Assembly: GCF_019774615.1 (NCBI RefSeq)
Contig: NZ_CP081497.1
Location: 992,001 to 1,056,000 of the forward strand
Direction: 5' to 3'
Length of the DNA: 64,000 bases
Source: Streptomyces sp. BHT-5-2
GTDB taxonomy: Bacteria > Actinomycetota > Actinomycetes > Streptomycetales > Streptomycetaceae
The position numbers and the translations under genes are program-made. Shown here piece by piece: positions 26,931 to 35,394 of this stretch (position 1 is its first letter; the number at the start of each line of letters is the position of its first letter). Below the pieces are notes generated by a model. It ran no database searches. It was given only the letters and a program-made list of their open reading frames with translations, and was not told the origin of the DNA.

Positions 26931-27824
26931 GTGAACGTCATCGAACTCGCTCCGGAACTCGATCCCGGGGTGCTGAGCGGCTACTACGACGGCATGACGG
27001 CCAAGCTCAGGAACAAGTACGGGCCCGGCCCGCGCGTCCACTACCACCTCGGCTACTACGCCGACCGCACGGCGCCCACCCACGCCTCCGGGACCCCGCC
27101 CGAGACGGTCCGCCACAGCATCCGGCACCACCAGGAACTCCACCTGCGGCGCGCGGCGGAACTCTGGGACGCGCCCAGGCGCTTCACCGGCAGCGTGCTC
27201 GACGTCGGCTGCGGCCTCGGCGGCGGTTCCCTCTTCTGGGCCCAGGAGTACGGCGCACAGGTCACCGCCGTCACCATCGCACCGGAACATCCGCCGGTCC
27301 TGCGCGACTTCGCCAGGCAGGTCGGTGTGGAGGCCCAGATCCGCACTCTCGTGTGCGACGCCACGGACGTGCCGGTCGACCAGCGGTACGACACCGCTGT
27401 GGCGATCGAGAGCAGCTGCCAGATCGCCCGTGGCCCCTGGTTCCAACGCCTGGGCCGGCTCGTCCGCCCCGGCGGCAGCGTGTGCATCGAGGACGTCTTC
27501 CCCCTGCGCCCCCGGGGAGCGGTTGTCTGGGCCGACTACTTCCACGCCCGCCCGGGCACCGTGGAGGAGTATGTGACGGCCGCGGACGCGGCCGGCTTCA
27601 CCCTGGTCGACGACGTCGACATCACCGCCGAGACCACCCCGTTCTGGCGGGAGAGCATCGACTGGACCCGGGCCGTACTGGACGACCAGGGCAGCGAGAC
27701 GATCGACAGCCGGGAACGCCGACGCCTCCGCATCTCGCTCGCCATGCAGCACCAACTGGAAGCCGAGTGGAAGTCCGGCGGCATGCGCCAGGCATTCCTC
27801 CGCTTCGAGAAGCGCCGGGTGTAG
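26931..27824 (+). CDS. SAM-dependent methyltransferase
   Basis: 297 aa. The GTG start at 26931 lies one base past the stop of the ADC-like gene. The SAM motif is VLDVGCGLGGGS (90-101), followed by VTIAPEHPP and a late acidic loop VAIESSCQIARG. The N-terminus YYDGMTAKLRNKYGPG and IEDVFPL-type features resemble C-methyltransferases of isoprenoid or quinone type (geranyl-diphosphate- or tocopherol-methyltransferase-like), which fits carbon methylation of a small substrate. It ends the cassette. Exact target unknown. Confidence 0.83.
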   Translation: MNVIELAPELDPGVLSGYYDGMTAKLRNKYGPGPRVHYHLGYYADRTAPTHASGTPPETVRHSIRHHQELHLRRAAELWDAPRRFTGSVLDVGCGLGGGSLFWAQEYGAQVTAVTIAPEHPPVLRDFARQVGVEAQIRTLVCDATDVPVDQRYDTAVAIESSCQIARGPWFQRLGRLVRPGGSVCIEDVFPLRPRGAVVWADYFHARPGTVEEYVTAADAAGFTLVDDVDITAETTPFWRESIDWTRAVLDDQGSETIDSRERRRLRISLAMQHQLEAEWKSGGMRQAFLRFEKRRV

Positions 27825-27858
27825 CCCCCGCATCAGGGCCGAGCGAGTACGGCCCACG

Positions 27859-28620
27859 TCATGGCCGACCGGCCACCAGCAGATCGACGACATAGGTCTC
27901 CTCCACCGTCTCCTCGGGGAAGACCTCGCGCAGTCGCCGGCGCTCCTTGGCGAGAAAGGACCGGTTCGCGGCCTGGTCGAGGACGAGGAACGCCGAGCGG
28001 CTGCCGATGTTGGCGAGGTGCGTGTCGAGGGAGACCCTGCGCTGCCAGCGGATCTGCCGCCGCACCACCCGCAGCCCGGTCAGGCCGGCGAGCCGGACGG
28101 CTTCGCGGTCGTCGGGACGCACCGAAGAACGCGGCGGCGCTCCGCAGTGCCGTGCGATGCGCTCGTGCTGGGCACTCGACCACGGAACGTCGAAGGCCGT
28201 GGTGTTCCACCAGATCGCGAGCGCACCGCCGGGCCGCAGAACACGCAGCGCCTCGGGGACCGAACGACCGGTATCGGTCCACTGCCACGACTGCGCATAC
28301 GTGACGAGGTCGTGGGACGCATCGGCGAGCGGGAGCGCATTGCCGTCGCCCCGGACGATCGGCACGTCCGGCAGCACCCGATGGAACTCGCCGGCCATCG
28401 CCTCCCCCGGCTCCACGGCCACCACGTCGGCGCCCCGCTCGCACAGGAGCGCCGTCGCGATCCCCGTACCCGCACCCACATCGGCGACCCGGGCACCCGC
28501 CAGAGCCCGCCCCAGGAACTCCTCCACGACGTCGAAGAGCGCGACCGGATACGAAGGGCGGCTCGCCTCGTACTGGGCAGCCACCGAGTTGAACGAATGA
28601 GCACGCGACCTGGCATCCAT
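27859..28620 (-). CDS. Class I SAM-dependent methyltransferase (UbiE-like)
   Basis: 253 aa; the ATG at 28620 has a GAGGGG ribosome site. The start MDARSRAHSFNSVAAQYEASRP is the typical beginning of this family. The SAM motif is VADVGAGTGIATALL, with VVAVEPGEAM as the acidic loop and ALRVLRPGGALAIWW. It is convergent to the NRPS tailoring set and is probably not part of it. Substrate unknown. Confidence 0.83.
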   Translation of the reverse strand: MDARSRAHSFNSVAAQYEASRPSYPVALFDVVEEFLGRALAGARVADVGAGTGIATALLCERGADVVAVEPGEAMAGEFHRVLPDVPIVRGDGNALPLADASHDLVTYAQSWQWTDTGRSVPEALRVLRPGGALAIWWNTTAFDVPWSSAQHERIARHCGAPPRSSVRPDDREAVRLAGLTGLRVVRRQIRWQRRVSLDTHLANIGSRSAFLVLDQAANRSFLAKERRRLREVFPEETVEETYVVDLLVAGRP

Positions 28621-28811
28621 CCCCTCATCATCCCTGCTCGGCCTTGCCCCTGTCCCGGCCCTTGCCCCGGTCCCTGAAGAGACGCGATAGCCGGGCATCC
28701 CAGCCGGGCCGGATTCGGCAAGTACAGGTCAACTCGATTCTCCTGGCGTTAAGTTGGCCGTGTGAGGATTCTGCAACAGGAGATGCGCGAGGTCACCGAG
28801 GAGCCCGACCC

Positions 28812-29276
28812 GTGAAGTCCGTCGCCGTTTCGATCGACGTTCCACAGACGCCCGAGCAGGTCTACGACTTTCTCGATGTCATGGCTCACCACGAGCGCTT
28901 CACCCACCACTATCTGACCGACTGGCGGTACAGCGGCCCCGGCCGCGGCGTTGGTTCCTGCGCCACGGTCACCGCCGCTCTGGGCGGCAGCAGGACCGAT
29001 GTCACCATCGAGGTCGTCGAGGCCGAAGCGCCGCGCCGCATCGTCGAACGCAACGTCAGCGCGGGCGGCCGGCGGCTGGCCCACGGCACCTACGTCATCG
29101 AACCCCTGCCAGGCGGCGGGAGCCGAGTCTCGTTCCGGTATGCCTGGGAGCGCGCCCCTTTCGCCGACCGCCTGCTGGCGCCCGCGGTTCGGGCCACGAT
29201 GCGGCGCGCCAACCGGACGGTCATGCAACGCCTGGCCGCCGAGTTGGCTCGCCAGGCGACTGCGGGCGGCTGCTGA
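28812..29276 (+). CDS. SRPBCC-family (polyketide cyclase/START-like) protein
   Basis: 154 aa from a GTG at 28812 with GAGGAG upstream. The beginning VAVSIDVPQTPEQVYDFLD and the fold pattern RIVERNVSAGG...GTYVIEPLPGGGSRVSFRY suit a helix-grip hydrophobic cavity, used for lipid or polyketide binding. The function is not readable. It sits alone between the methyltransferase and a sensor kinase on the opposite strand. Confidence 0.8.
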   Translation: MKSVAVSIDVPQTPEQVYDFLDVMAHHERFTHHYLTDWRYSGPGRGVGSCATVTAALGGSRTDVTIEVVEAEAPRRIVERNVSAGGRRLAHGTYVIEPLPGGGSRVSFRYAWERAPFADRLLAPAVRATMRRANRTVMQRLAAELARQATAGGC

Positions 29277-29333
29277 CCGCCGAGGGTCGGGTGTCGGGGA
29301 CGGGCAGGGGCGGCGTGGCGATGACCGGGCCGG

Positions 29334-30764
29334 TCACTGTGAACGGGGCAGGGTCACCGTGAACTCGGTGTGGGTCGGGTGACTGTGCAGTGCGACCCGT
29401 CCGCCGTGGGCGGTGACGACGGCCTCGACGATGGCCAGGCCCAGTCCGGTGCCGCCGGCCGCGCGCGAGCGATGGTGGTCGACGCGTACGAAGCGGCCGA
29501 AGATCTCGTGCCGGGCCGCCTCGGGGATGCCGGGGCCGTCGTCGACCACGGCCAGTCGGACCTCCCGGCCGTCGGTGGCCAGGCGCACCGTCACGGCGGT
29601 ACCCGGCGGGGTGTGCACCCGGGCGTTGGCGAGGAGGTTGGCGACGACCTGGTGCAGGCGGTGTTCGTCGCCCACCACCGTGACCGCGGTCGCCGGCAGG
29701 TCGAGCAGCCATCGGTGGTCCGGTCCGGCCGCCCGCGCGTCGTCGGCCGCGTCGAGCACCAGGCGCGTCAGGTCCACCGGCGTGCGTTCCAGGGCCCGGC
29801 CGGCGTCCAGGCGGGCGAGCAGCAGCAGATCGTCCACCAGGCGACCCATCCGCTCCGACTCCGCCTGGATGCGCTCCAGGGAGCGCCGGACCGCACCGGG
29901 CACCGGCGCGTTGTGCCGGAGGGCCAGCTCCGCATGGCCGCGGACGTTGGCCACCGGGGTCCGCAGTTCGTGACTGGCGTCGGCGGCGAAGTGCCGCAGT
30001 CGTTCCTCGCTCGCGTGCCGGCGCTCCAGGGCGTTGCCGACGTGCCCGAGCATCCGGTTGAGGGCATTGCCGACCTGCCCGACCTCGGTGCGCGGGTCGG
30101 CCACCGGCACCGGCGCGGGCATCGCGACCTCCCCGCTGGCCAGCGGCAGCTCGGCCACCCGCGCCGCCGTGGTCGTGACGCGGCGCAACGGGCGCAGCGA
30201 CAGACGAACCCACAGGGCACCCACCACGCCGGTCACCACCAGAGCCCCGCAGAACACCACCGCCTCGACCGCCTCCAGGCGGTGCACCGTCTCCTCGACC
30301 GGGTGCAGCGGCAGTCCCGTGATCAGGACGTCGCGGTCGTCGCCCTCGACCGCGTTGACGCGGTACCGCCCCAGCGCGGACAGCCGGATGTCGTGTCCGG
30401 ACCCGTCGGTGGGCAGGCCGGCCAGTGCCCGGAGGTCGTCGGCGGTCAGCGGCACCCGGGCATCGGTCCGGTCCCGTACGACGGCGGCCCGGGTCGGTGT
30501 GCCGCGCAGCAGGCGGGCGCCGAAGGTGCCCTCGGACTGGCCGCGGGTGTCCGGCTGGTTGTCGGCGTCCGGCTGGGCCTCGTGTTCCAGACTGGCCGCG
30601 AACCTGCCGGCGGAGGCGGAGAGCTGCTGGTCGAGGCGGCTCACCAGGAACCCTTCGAGCGCCACGACCGTGGTCACCCCGACCGCCAGGCAGGCCAGCG
30701 CCAGGAGCGCCATCAGCCCGGCGGTGAGCTGACTGCGCAGGGTGCGCGGCAGGAATCGTTTCAC
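29334..30764 (-). CDS. Sensor histidine kinase (HAMP-HisKA-HATPase)
   Basis: 476 aa from a GTG that overlaps the regulator stop by 4 bp (GTGA). TM1 is about 14-35 and TM2 about 167-188; between them lies an external domain of roughly 130 residues without recognised sensor. HAMP follows, then the phosphoacceptor His265 in DASHELRTP and the ATPase boxes VANLLANARVH, VVDDGPGIP, GTGLGLAIV. The partner is the response regulator just upstream. The pair is divergent from the flavin-reductase operon and probably regulates it. Confidence 0.93.
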   Translation of the reverse strand: MKRFLPRTLRSQLTAGLMALLALACLAVGVTTVVALEGFLVSRLDQQLSASAGRFAASLEHEAQPDADNQPDTRGQSEGTFGARLLRGTPTRAAVVRDRTDARVPLTADDLRALAGLPTDGSGHDIRLSALGRYRVNAVEGDDRDVLITGLPLHPVEETVHRLEAVEAVVFCGALVVTGVVGALWVRLSLRPLRRVTTTAARVAELPLASGEVAMPAPVPVADPRTEVGQVGNALNRMLGHVGNALERRHASEERLRHFAADASHELRTPVANVRGHAELALRHNAPVPGAVRRSLERIQAESERMGRLVDDLLLLARLDAGRALERTPVDLTRLVLDAADDARAAGPDHRWLLDLPATAVTVVGDEHRLHQVVANLLANARVHTPPGTAVTVRLATDGREVRLAVVDDGPGIPEAARHEIFGRFVRVDHHRSRAAGGTGLGLAIVEAVVTAHGGRVALHSHPTHTEFTVTLPRSQ

Positions 30765-31501
30765 GCGGGCTCCGGCTTGAGGACGTAGCCGACGCCGCGG
30801 ACCGTGTGGATCATCGGGGTCCGGCCGGCGTCGATCTTCTTGCGCAGGTAGCTGATGTAGAGCTCGACGACGTGCGCCCGGCCGCCGAAGTCGTAGGACC
30901 AGACCCGATCGAGGATCTGTGCCTTGGACAGCACCCGCCGGGGGTTCCGCATCAGGAACCGGAGCAGTTCGAACTCGGTGCGGGACAGTTCGATCAGCTC
31001 GCCGCCGCGGACCACCTCCCTGGCCTCCTCGTCCATGACGAGGTCGCCGACGACCAGGTGGTCGCCGTCCCCTTCCTGTTCCTGCGCCATGCCGGCCCGC
31101 CGCAGCAGACCGCGCAGCCGTGCCAGCACCTCCTCCAGGCTGAACGGCTTGGTCACGTAGTCGTCGCCGCCCGCGGTGATGCCGGCGATCCGGTCCTCGA
31201 CCGCGTCACGTGCGGTGAGGAAGAGAACGCAGACGGTGCTCAACTCCTCTCGCAGCAGGTGCAGGACCGCCAGGCCGTCGATGTCCGGCAGCATCCAGTC
31301 GAGGACGACGGCGTGCGGGCGGAAGGTCCTGGCCATCGCGAGCGCGGCGGCGCCGTCGGCCGCGCTGCGGACCTCCCAGCCCTCGCCGGCCAGAGCACCG
31401 GAGAGCACCTCGGTGAGATCCGGCTCGTCGTCGACGACCAGGACGCGTACCGGTGAGCCGTCGGTGCCGCGCAGCGGGAAAGGGGAGCGGTGACTGTGCA
31501 T
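30761..31501 (-). CDS. OmpR/PhoB-family response regulator
   Basis: 246 aa. The receiver domain has Asp68 in VVLDWMLPD as phosphoacceptor, with VLVVDDEPD and VTKPFSLEEV as the other active-site stretches. The C-terminal winged helix is VHTVRGVGYVLKPE-like. It is co-transcribed with its kinase by a 4-bp overlap. The intergenic region toward 31645 contains an 11-bp spaced direct repeat, the layout that PhoB/OmpR-class regulators prefer, which suggests the target. Confidence 0.93.
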   Translation of the reverse strand: MHSHRSPFPLRGTDGSPVRVLVVDDEPDLTEVLSGALAGEGWEVRSAADGAAALAMARTFRPHAVVLDWMLPDIDGLAVLHLLREELSTVCVLFLTARDAVEDRIAGITAGGDDYVTKPFSLEEVLARLRGLLRRAGMAQEQEGDGDHLVVGDLVMDEEAREVVRGGELIELSRTEFELLRFLMRNPRRVLSKAQILDRVWSYDFGGRAHVVELYISYLRKKIDAGRTPMIHTVRGVGYVLKPEPA

Positions 31502-31585
31502 GGTGACTCCAGCATCCCTCCCCGCAAGGCGTGCGCAGGCATGAGCCGGCTCTGAGTTTCCTGTGAATCGCCCGGCGCGGCGCTG

Positions 31586-31606
31586 CTCAGAGGTTCCTCA
31601 GAGGTT
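31586..31606. promoter_or_regulatory. Direct-repeat operator CTCAGAGGTT, 11-bp spacing
   Basis: Two exact copies of CTCAGAGGTT (31586-31595 and 31597-31606), 11 bp apart, just upstream of the flavin-oxidoreductase start. Spacing of one helical turn is the pattern of OmpR-family sites. Binding by the adjacent regulator is inferred. Confidence 0.6.
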
Positions 31607-31644
31607 GCGCTGCGACGCTGGCGCCGATCACGGAAGGAACGCCC

Positions 31645-33006
31645 ATGAGCACCCTCTCGCACGCCCACCGCGGGGCTCGCGGCAGCGCCCCGCCGCGCCG
31701 GCTGCCGCCCTTGGCCCCCCTGCTGGTGCAGGGCGCCATCGGGGCGGGAGCGGTCGGCGTCCTGGTGCTCTGGTGGACCGGCACCTCGTCCGTCGTGGGC
31801 CCGGCGGGCTGGCTCACCGGCGCCGGACGGATCACCGGACTGCTGGCCGGCTACGCCTGCGCCGTACTGGTCGCGCTGATGGCCCGCGTGCCACTGCTCG
31901 ACCACACCCTGGGCACCGACCGCCTCGCGCGCTGGCACGCGGCCGCCGGGCGCTACACGATCTCGCTGGTGCTGGCGCACGTCCTGCTGATCGTCTGGGG
32001 CTACACCCTCACCTCGCAGGGCGGTGTCGTGCAGGAGACGACCACGCTCGTCCTCCACTACCCGGACCTGCTCAAGGCCACCGCGGGCTTCGTCCTGCTG
32101 CTCGGCACCGGCATCCTCTCGGCACGGGCGGCCCGGCGCCGGATGAGCTACGAAACCTGGCACCACCTCCACTTCGCCACCTACCTGGCCCTCTTCCTCA
32201 CCTTCGGTCACCAGCTCTCCGACGGCGCCGATTTCGTGGGTCGACGCCCCGCCCAACTCGGTTGGTACGCCCTGTACTTGACCGTGACCACGGTGCTCGT
32301 CTGGTACCGCTTCGTGGTGCCGGTACGGCGGGCCCTGCGGCACCGGTTGCGGGTCGCCGACGTCCGCCAGGAGGCGCCGGGAGTGGTGTCGGTGTACCTC
32401 ACCGGGGAACGCCTGGCCGAACTCGGCGCCCGGCCCGGCCAGTTCTTCCGCTGGCGCTTCCTCGCGCCCGGCCTGTGGTGGTCCGCCAACCCCTACTCCC
32501 TCTCCGCGCCCCCGCTCCCGCGCCACCTGCGCATCACCGTCAAGGCGGCCGGCGGGCACAGCGCCGCCCTGGCCCGGCTGCGGCCGGGCACCCGGGTGTG
32601 GGCCGAAGGACCCTACGGTGCCTTCACCGAAGCCCGCCGCCGGTCCGCGAAGGTGCTGCTGCTCGCGGGCGGCGTCGGCATCACCCCCCTGCGCACCCTC
32701 TTCGAAACCCTCCCCGGCGAGGTCACGCTCGTCTACCGGGCACGGCGCCCGGCAGACCTCGCACTGCGCGCCGAACTCGATGCCATCGCCGCAGCCCGTG
32801 GTGCCCGCGTGCACTACTCCGTCGACGAACCCGCCGGCCACAGCACGCCGTTGACCGCTCGCGCACTCAAGCACCTGATCCCGGACCTGGCCGAGCACGA
32901 GGTGTACCTGTGCGGTCCGCCAGGCATGACCGTCGCCGCCGGGCACGCCCTGCGCGGGGCCGGGGTGCCCCGGCACCGCATCCACCACGAGTCCTTCGCG
33001 TTCTGA
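31645..33006 (+). CDS. Ferric-reductase-like membrane oxidoreductase with FAD/NAD domain
   Basis: 453 aa, GGAAGGAA before the ATG. The N-terminal half holds six hydrophobic helices with His residues for heme (LARWHAAAGRYTISLVLAHV region, broken here; THQ, WHHLHFATYL). The C-terminal half is a ferredoxin-reductase-like FAD domain (NPYSLSAPP) and an NAD pocket (GGVGITPLRTLFE and LCGPPGMTVAAG). It could pass electrons from NAD(P)H through FAD and heme across the membrane. It heads an operon with FMN-binding and ApbE genes, so the likely acceptor is a flavinylated protein outside. Confidence 0.88.
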   Translation: MSTLSHAHRGARGSAPPRRLPPLAPLLVQGAIGAGAVGVLVLWWTGTSSVVGPAGWLTGAGRITGLLAGYACAVLVALMARVPLLDHTLGTDRLARWHAAAGRYTISLVLAHVLLIVWGYTLTSQGGVVQETTTLVLHYPDLLKATAGFVLLLGTGILSARAARRRMSYETWHHLHFATYLALFLTFGHQLSDGADFVGRRPAQLGWYALYLTVTTVLVWYRFVVPVRRALRHRLRVADVRQEAPGVVSVYLTGERLAELGARPGQFFRWRFLAPGLWWSANPYSLSAPPLPRHLRITVKAAGGHSAALARLRPGTRVWAEGPYGAFTEARRRSAKVLLLAGGVGITPLRTLFETLPGEVTLVYRARRPADLALRAELDAIAAARGARVHYSVDEPAGHSTPLTARALKHLIPDLAEHEVYLCGPPGMTVAAGHALRGAGVPRHRIHHESFAF

Positions 33007-33015
33007 GGAGCCGCC

Positions 33016-33456
33016 GTGCGCCGAGCCGTTCTGACCACCGCGTCGACCAGCGCACTGGTCGTCCTCCTGCTCTCCCTCAAGCCGCATCAGCCCGCCGGCC
33101 TGACCGGTGGCCTGGCCCGGGCCGGGACCGCACCGCCCTCGACGCCCACCGGCCGTCCATCGCGGGCCGGCCATCCGTCCAACGGCACCTACACCGGCGA
33201 TCGGGTCCGCACCCGATACGGAACCGTGCAGGTCGCGGCCACCGTCACGGCAGGCCGACTGACCGCCGTCAAAGTGCTGCAGGCCCCGTCCGACAACGAC
33301 CGCGACCGCGAGATCGCCGGATACGCGGTGCCGCGCCTGACGCAGGAGGCACTCAGCGCCCACAGCGCCGGCATCGACGCGGTGTCCGGCGCGAGCTACA
33401 CCAGTGCCGGGTACATCCAGTCACTCCAGAGCGCCCTGGACCGGGCCGGTGTCTGA
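33016..33456 (+). CDS. FMN-binding (flavinylated) extracytoplasmic protein
   Basis: 146 aa from a GTG with GAGGAG. A short N-terminal hydrophobic stretch anchors or exports it. The FMN_bind domain ends in DAVSGASYTS; Thr129 fits the covalent flavinylation motif D-x-x-S/T-G-A-S/T-x-T of the family. ApbE would attach FMN here through a phosphodiester bond. Its gene overlaps that of ApbE. Together with the membrane reductase it forms an electron-transfer chain outside the membrane. Confidence 0.88.
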   Translation: MRRAVLTTASTSALVVLLLSLKPHQPAGLTGGLARAGTAPPSTPTGRPSRAGHPSNGTYTGDRVRTRYGTVQVAATVTAGRLTAVKVLQAPSDNDRDREIAGYAVPRLTQEALSAHSAGIDAVSGASYTSAGYIQSLQSALDRAGV

Positions 33457-34264
33457 GCCCCGCCGCGGACTGCGCCATGTCGAGCGGGCGATGGGCACGG
33501 TCTTCTCGTTCGACATCCGAGACATTCAAGACATCCGAGTCGCCCGCCGTGCGCCCGACGCCCGCACCGCCGCCATCCGGTCCGCCCTGCTCGACGCCGT
33601 TGCCTGGCTGCACCACGTCGACGCGGTCTTCTCCACCTACCGTCCGGACAGTGCGGTCAGCCGACTGGCGCGCGGCGCGATCGGACTCGACGACTGTCCC
33701 GCGGAGGTCCGCGAGGTCCTCGACCTCTGCGAGCGGGTGGGGCACACCACCGACGGCTGGTTCAGCGCCACCGCGCGCGGCAGCCTCGACCCGACCGGAC
33801 TGGTCAAGGGGTGGGCGGTCGAACGTGCCGCGCGGCTGCTGCGGACCGCCGGTGCCCGCGACATCTGTGTCAACGGCGGCGGCGACCTCCAACTCTGCGG
33901 GGAGGCGGCCCCCGGCGTGCCCTGGCGCATCGGGATCGCCCATCCGCAACGTCCGGGCGAACTGTGCACCGTCGTCACCGGAAGCGACCTGGCCGTCGCC
34001 ACCTCGGGCACCGCCGAGCGCGGATCCCACATCCTCGACCCGCACACCGGCAACCCCGTGACCGCTCTCGCCTCGGTCACCGTCGTGGGCCGAAACCTCA
34101 CCACCACCGACGCCTACGCCACGGCCGCCTTCGCCATGGGACCGAACGCCCGGGACTGGCTGGCGGCCCTCGACGGCCATGAGGGCTTCACGGTCACCCC
34201 GGACGGCAGCACATGGCACACGCCGGGGTTCCCGACCGGCCCGGCCCGGCCGGTACCGCTTTAG
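33449..34264 (+). CDS. apbE: FAD:protein FMN transferase ApbE
   Basis: 271 aa. The GTG at 33449 overlaps the end of the FMN-binding gene by 8 bp. The start holds RAMGTVFSFDI, the AMGT-type beginning of ApbE; TGLVKGWAVERA and VNGGGDLQLCG supply the flavin-binding core; ATSGTAERGSHILDPHTGNPV is the late metal/substrate motif (positions about 187-207). It transfers FMN from FAD to threonine of its partner. A lipobox is not seen, so whether it acts inside or outside the membrane is open. Confidence 0.9.
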   Translation: MSEPRRGLRHVERAMGTVFSFDIRDIQDIRVARRAPDARTAAIRSALLDAVAWLHHVDAVFSTYRPDSAVSRLARGAIGLDDCPAEVREVLDLCERVGHTTDGWFSATARGSLDPTGLVKGWAVERAARLLRTAGARDICVNGGGDLQLCGEAAPGVPWRIGIAHPQRPGELCTVVTGSDLAVATSGTAERGSHILDPHTGNPVTALASVTVVGRNLTTTDAYATAAFAMGPNARDWLAALDGHEGFTVTPDGSTWHTPGFPTGPARPVPL

Positions 34265-34674
34265 CGGCGCGTTAGTGCCCCATTAGCCGACTGACAGTGC
34301 CTGGGAGCAGGCTCGGACGCACCACGGAACGGACCGACGCTGGAACGCCGACGACGGAACGGACGGGCCGACGACGGAACGGATCGGCGGCCTCATCCCG
34401 TCCTGTTCAGGGACGGTGTGGGAGGGACAGCACGGGGTAGCCGGTGAGCGAGGCGCCCCAGGCGTCGCAATCTGCCACTCACCGGGCACGGAGAGGTGGG
34501 GCGGCCCGCTTCCCGCCCGAGTGAAACCGTCCTGTGACCTGGCCCACGACCTGTAGCGCGACCGATGGGTTACCGTTTCCGGACTTGTCGGATCGTCGCA
34601 GAGCCATGCGGAGAGAACGTTTGACTTCTCACGTCCCAGCCCCTGCGCCTTCCGGGCCTTCTGAGAGCAGCGCC
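34265..34674. other. Intergenic region with repeats
   Basis: About 410 bp with no credible gene. It contains two exact copies of GCCGACGACGGAACGGA (34347-34363 and 34367-34383), and partial versions upstream (GAACGGACCGACG). An alternative ATG for the downstream lipoprotein lies at 34606. Confidence 0.45.
34347..34383. repeat. 17-bp direct repeat GCCGACGACGGAACGGA
   Basis: Two exact 17-bp copies spaced 20 bp apart in the gap between apbE and the lipoprotein gene. The distance is close to two helical turns, so a paired regulator site is one reading. It could also be slippage-derived. Confidence 0.6.
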
Positions 34675-35394
34675 ATGCCCCACGCCGCTGGCCGGCGCCG
34701 GCCTCGTACCGCCGTACGGGCGGTGGCGCTGGCGGCCGCGGCGGCGGGCACCGCGGCGCTGCTGGGCGGGTGTACGGAGGCCGGTGCGCCGAAGAGCGCG
34801 GGGCACGCCGCCCCCGTCACCGGCCCGGTGGCCCTGTGGCCCGGCAGCAAGCCCGCGCCGGCGACGCCACCGCAGACGGGCGGGGAGGAGAAGCCGAAGC
34901 CGCTGACCGCGTTGCCGCGGGTGCCGTCCGCGGACATTCGCAAGGTCTCCGTCGGCTCCGTCCTCCTGGCGCAGATCGACCTGGACAAGCGCAACGACCA
35001 GGCGGTCTTCGAGAAGGACGAGGAACGCAAGATCCGCGCCTGTGCCGACAGGCCGGGCTCGGCCTCCTGTCCGATCCGGGCGCCCGAGTACCACGACCTG
35101 ACCGGCGACGGCAAGGACGAGCTGATCATCGGCGTCCGGAGCGGAAGCAACCTCCTGATCATGTACGCCTACACGCTCAGGAACGGGGTGGTGACCTCGA
35201 TCCTGGATTCCACCAGCTCCCCGCAGCTGGTGGAGGTCGCCGACCACAAACTGGTCATCCACGAACCAGGCGATGCGCCCGGCTTCGAGAGCCGCACGGT
35301 CTACGTGTGGGATCCGCGGCACCACGTCATGACCATCCAGGACGTGGGATACGGCCGGCGGGCCCCGTCCGCCACGATCCCCTCGGGCAGGTGA
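34675..35394 (+). CDS. Lipoprotein linked to a histidine kinase
   Basis: 239 aa from the ATG at 34675 (ATG at 34606 also in frame). The signal peptide ends in the lipobox LLGGC (Cys33), then a Pro/Lys-rich linker. The later part holds DLTGDGKDELIIGV, a FG-GAP/EF-hand-like calcium-binding motif, and VEVADHKLVIHEPGD. Its stop is shared with the start of the kinase gene, so both are co-made. The pair recalls CseA-CseC of the Streptomyces envelope-stress system, where a lipoprotein restrains a kinase, but sequence homology to CseA cannot be shown here. Confidence 0.78.
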   Translation: MPHAAGRRRPRTAVRAVALAAAAAGTAALLGGCTEAGAPKSAGHAAPVTGPVALWPGSKPAPATPPQTGGEEKPKPLTALPRVPSADIRKVSVGSVLLAQIDLDKRNDQAVFEKDEERKIRACADRPGSASCPIRAPEYHDLTGDGKDELIIGVRSGSNLLIMYAYTLRNGVVTSILDSTSSPQLVEVADHKLVIHEPGDAPGFESRTVYVWDPRHHVMTIQDVGYGRRAPSATIPSGR

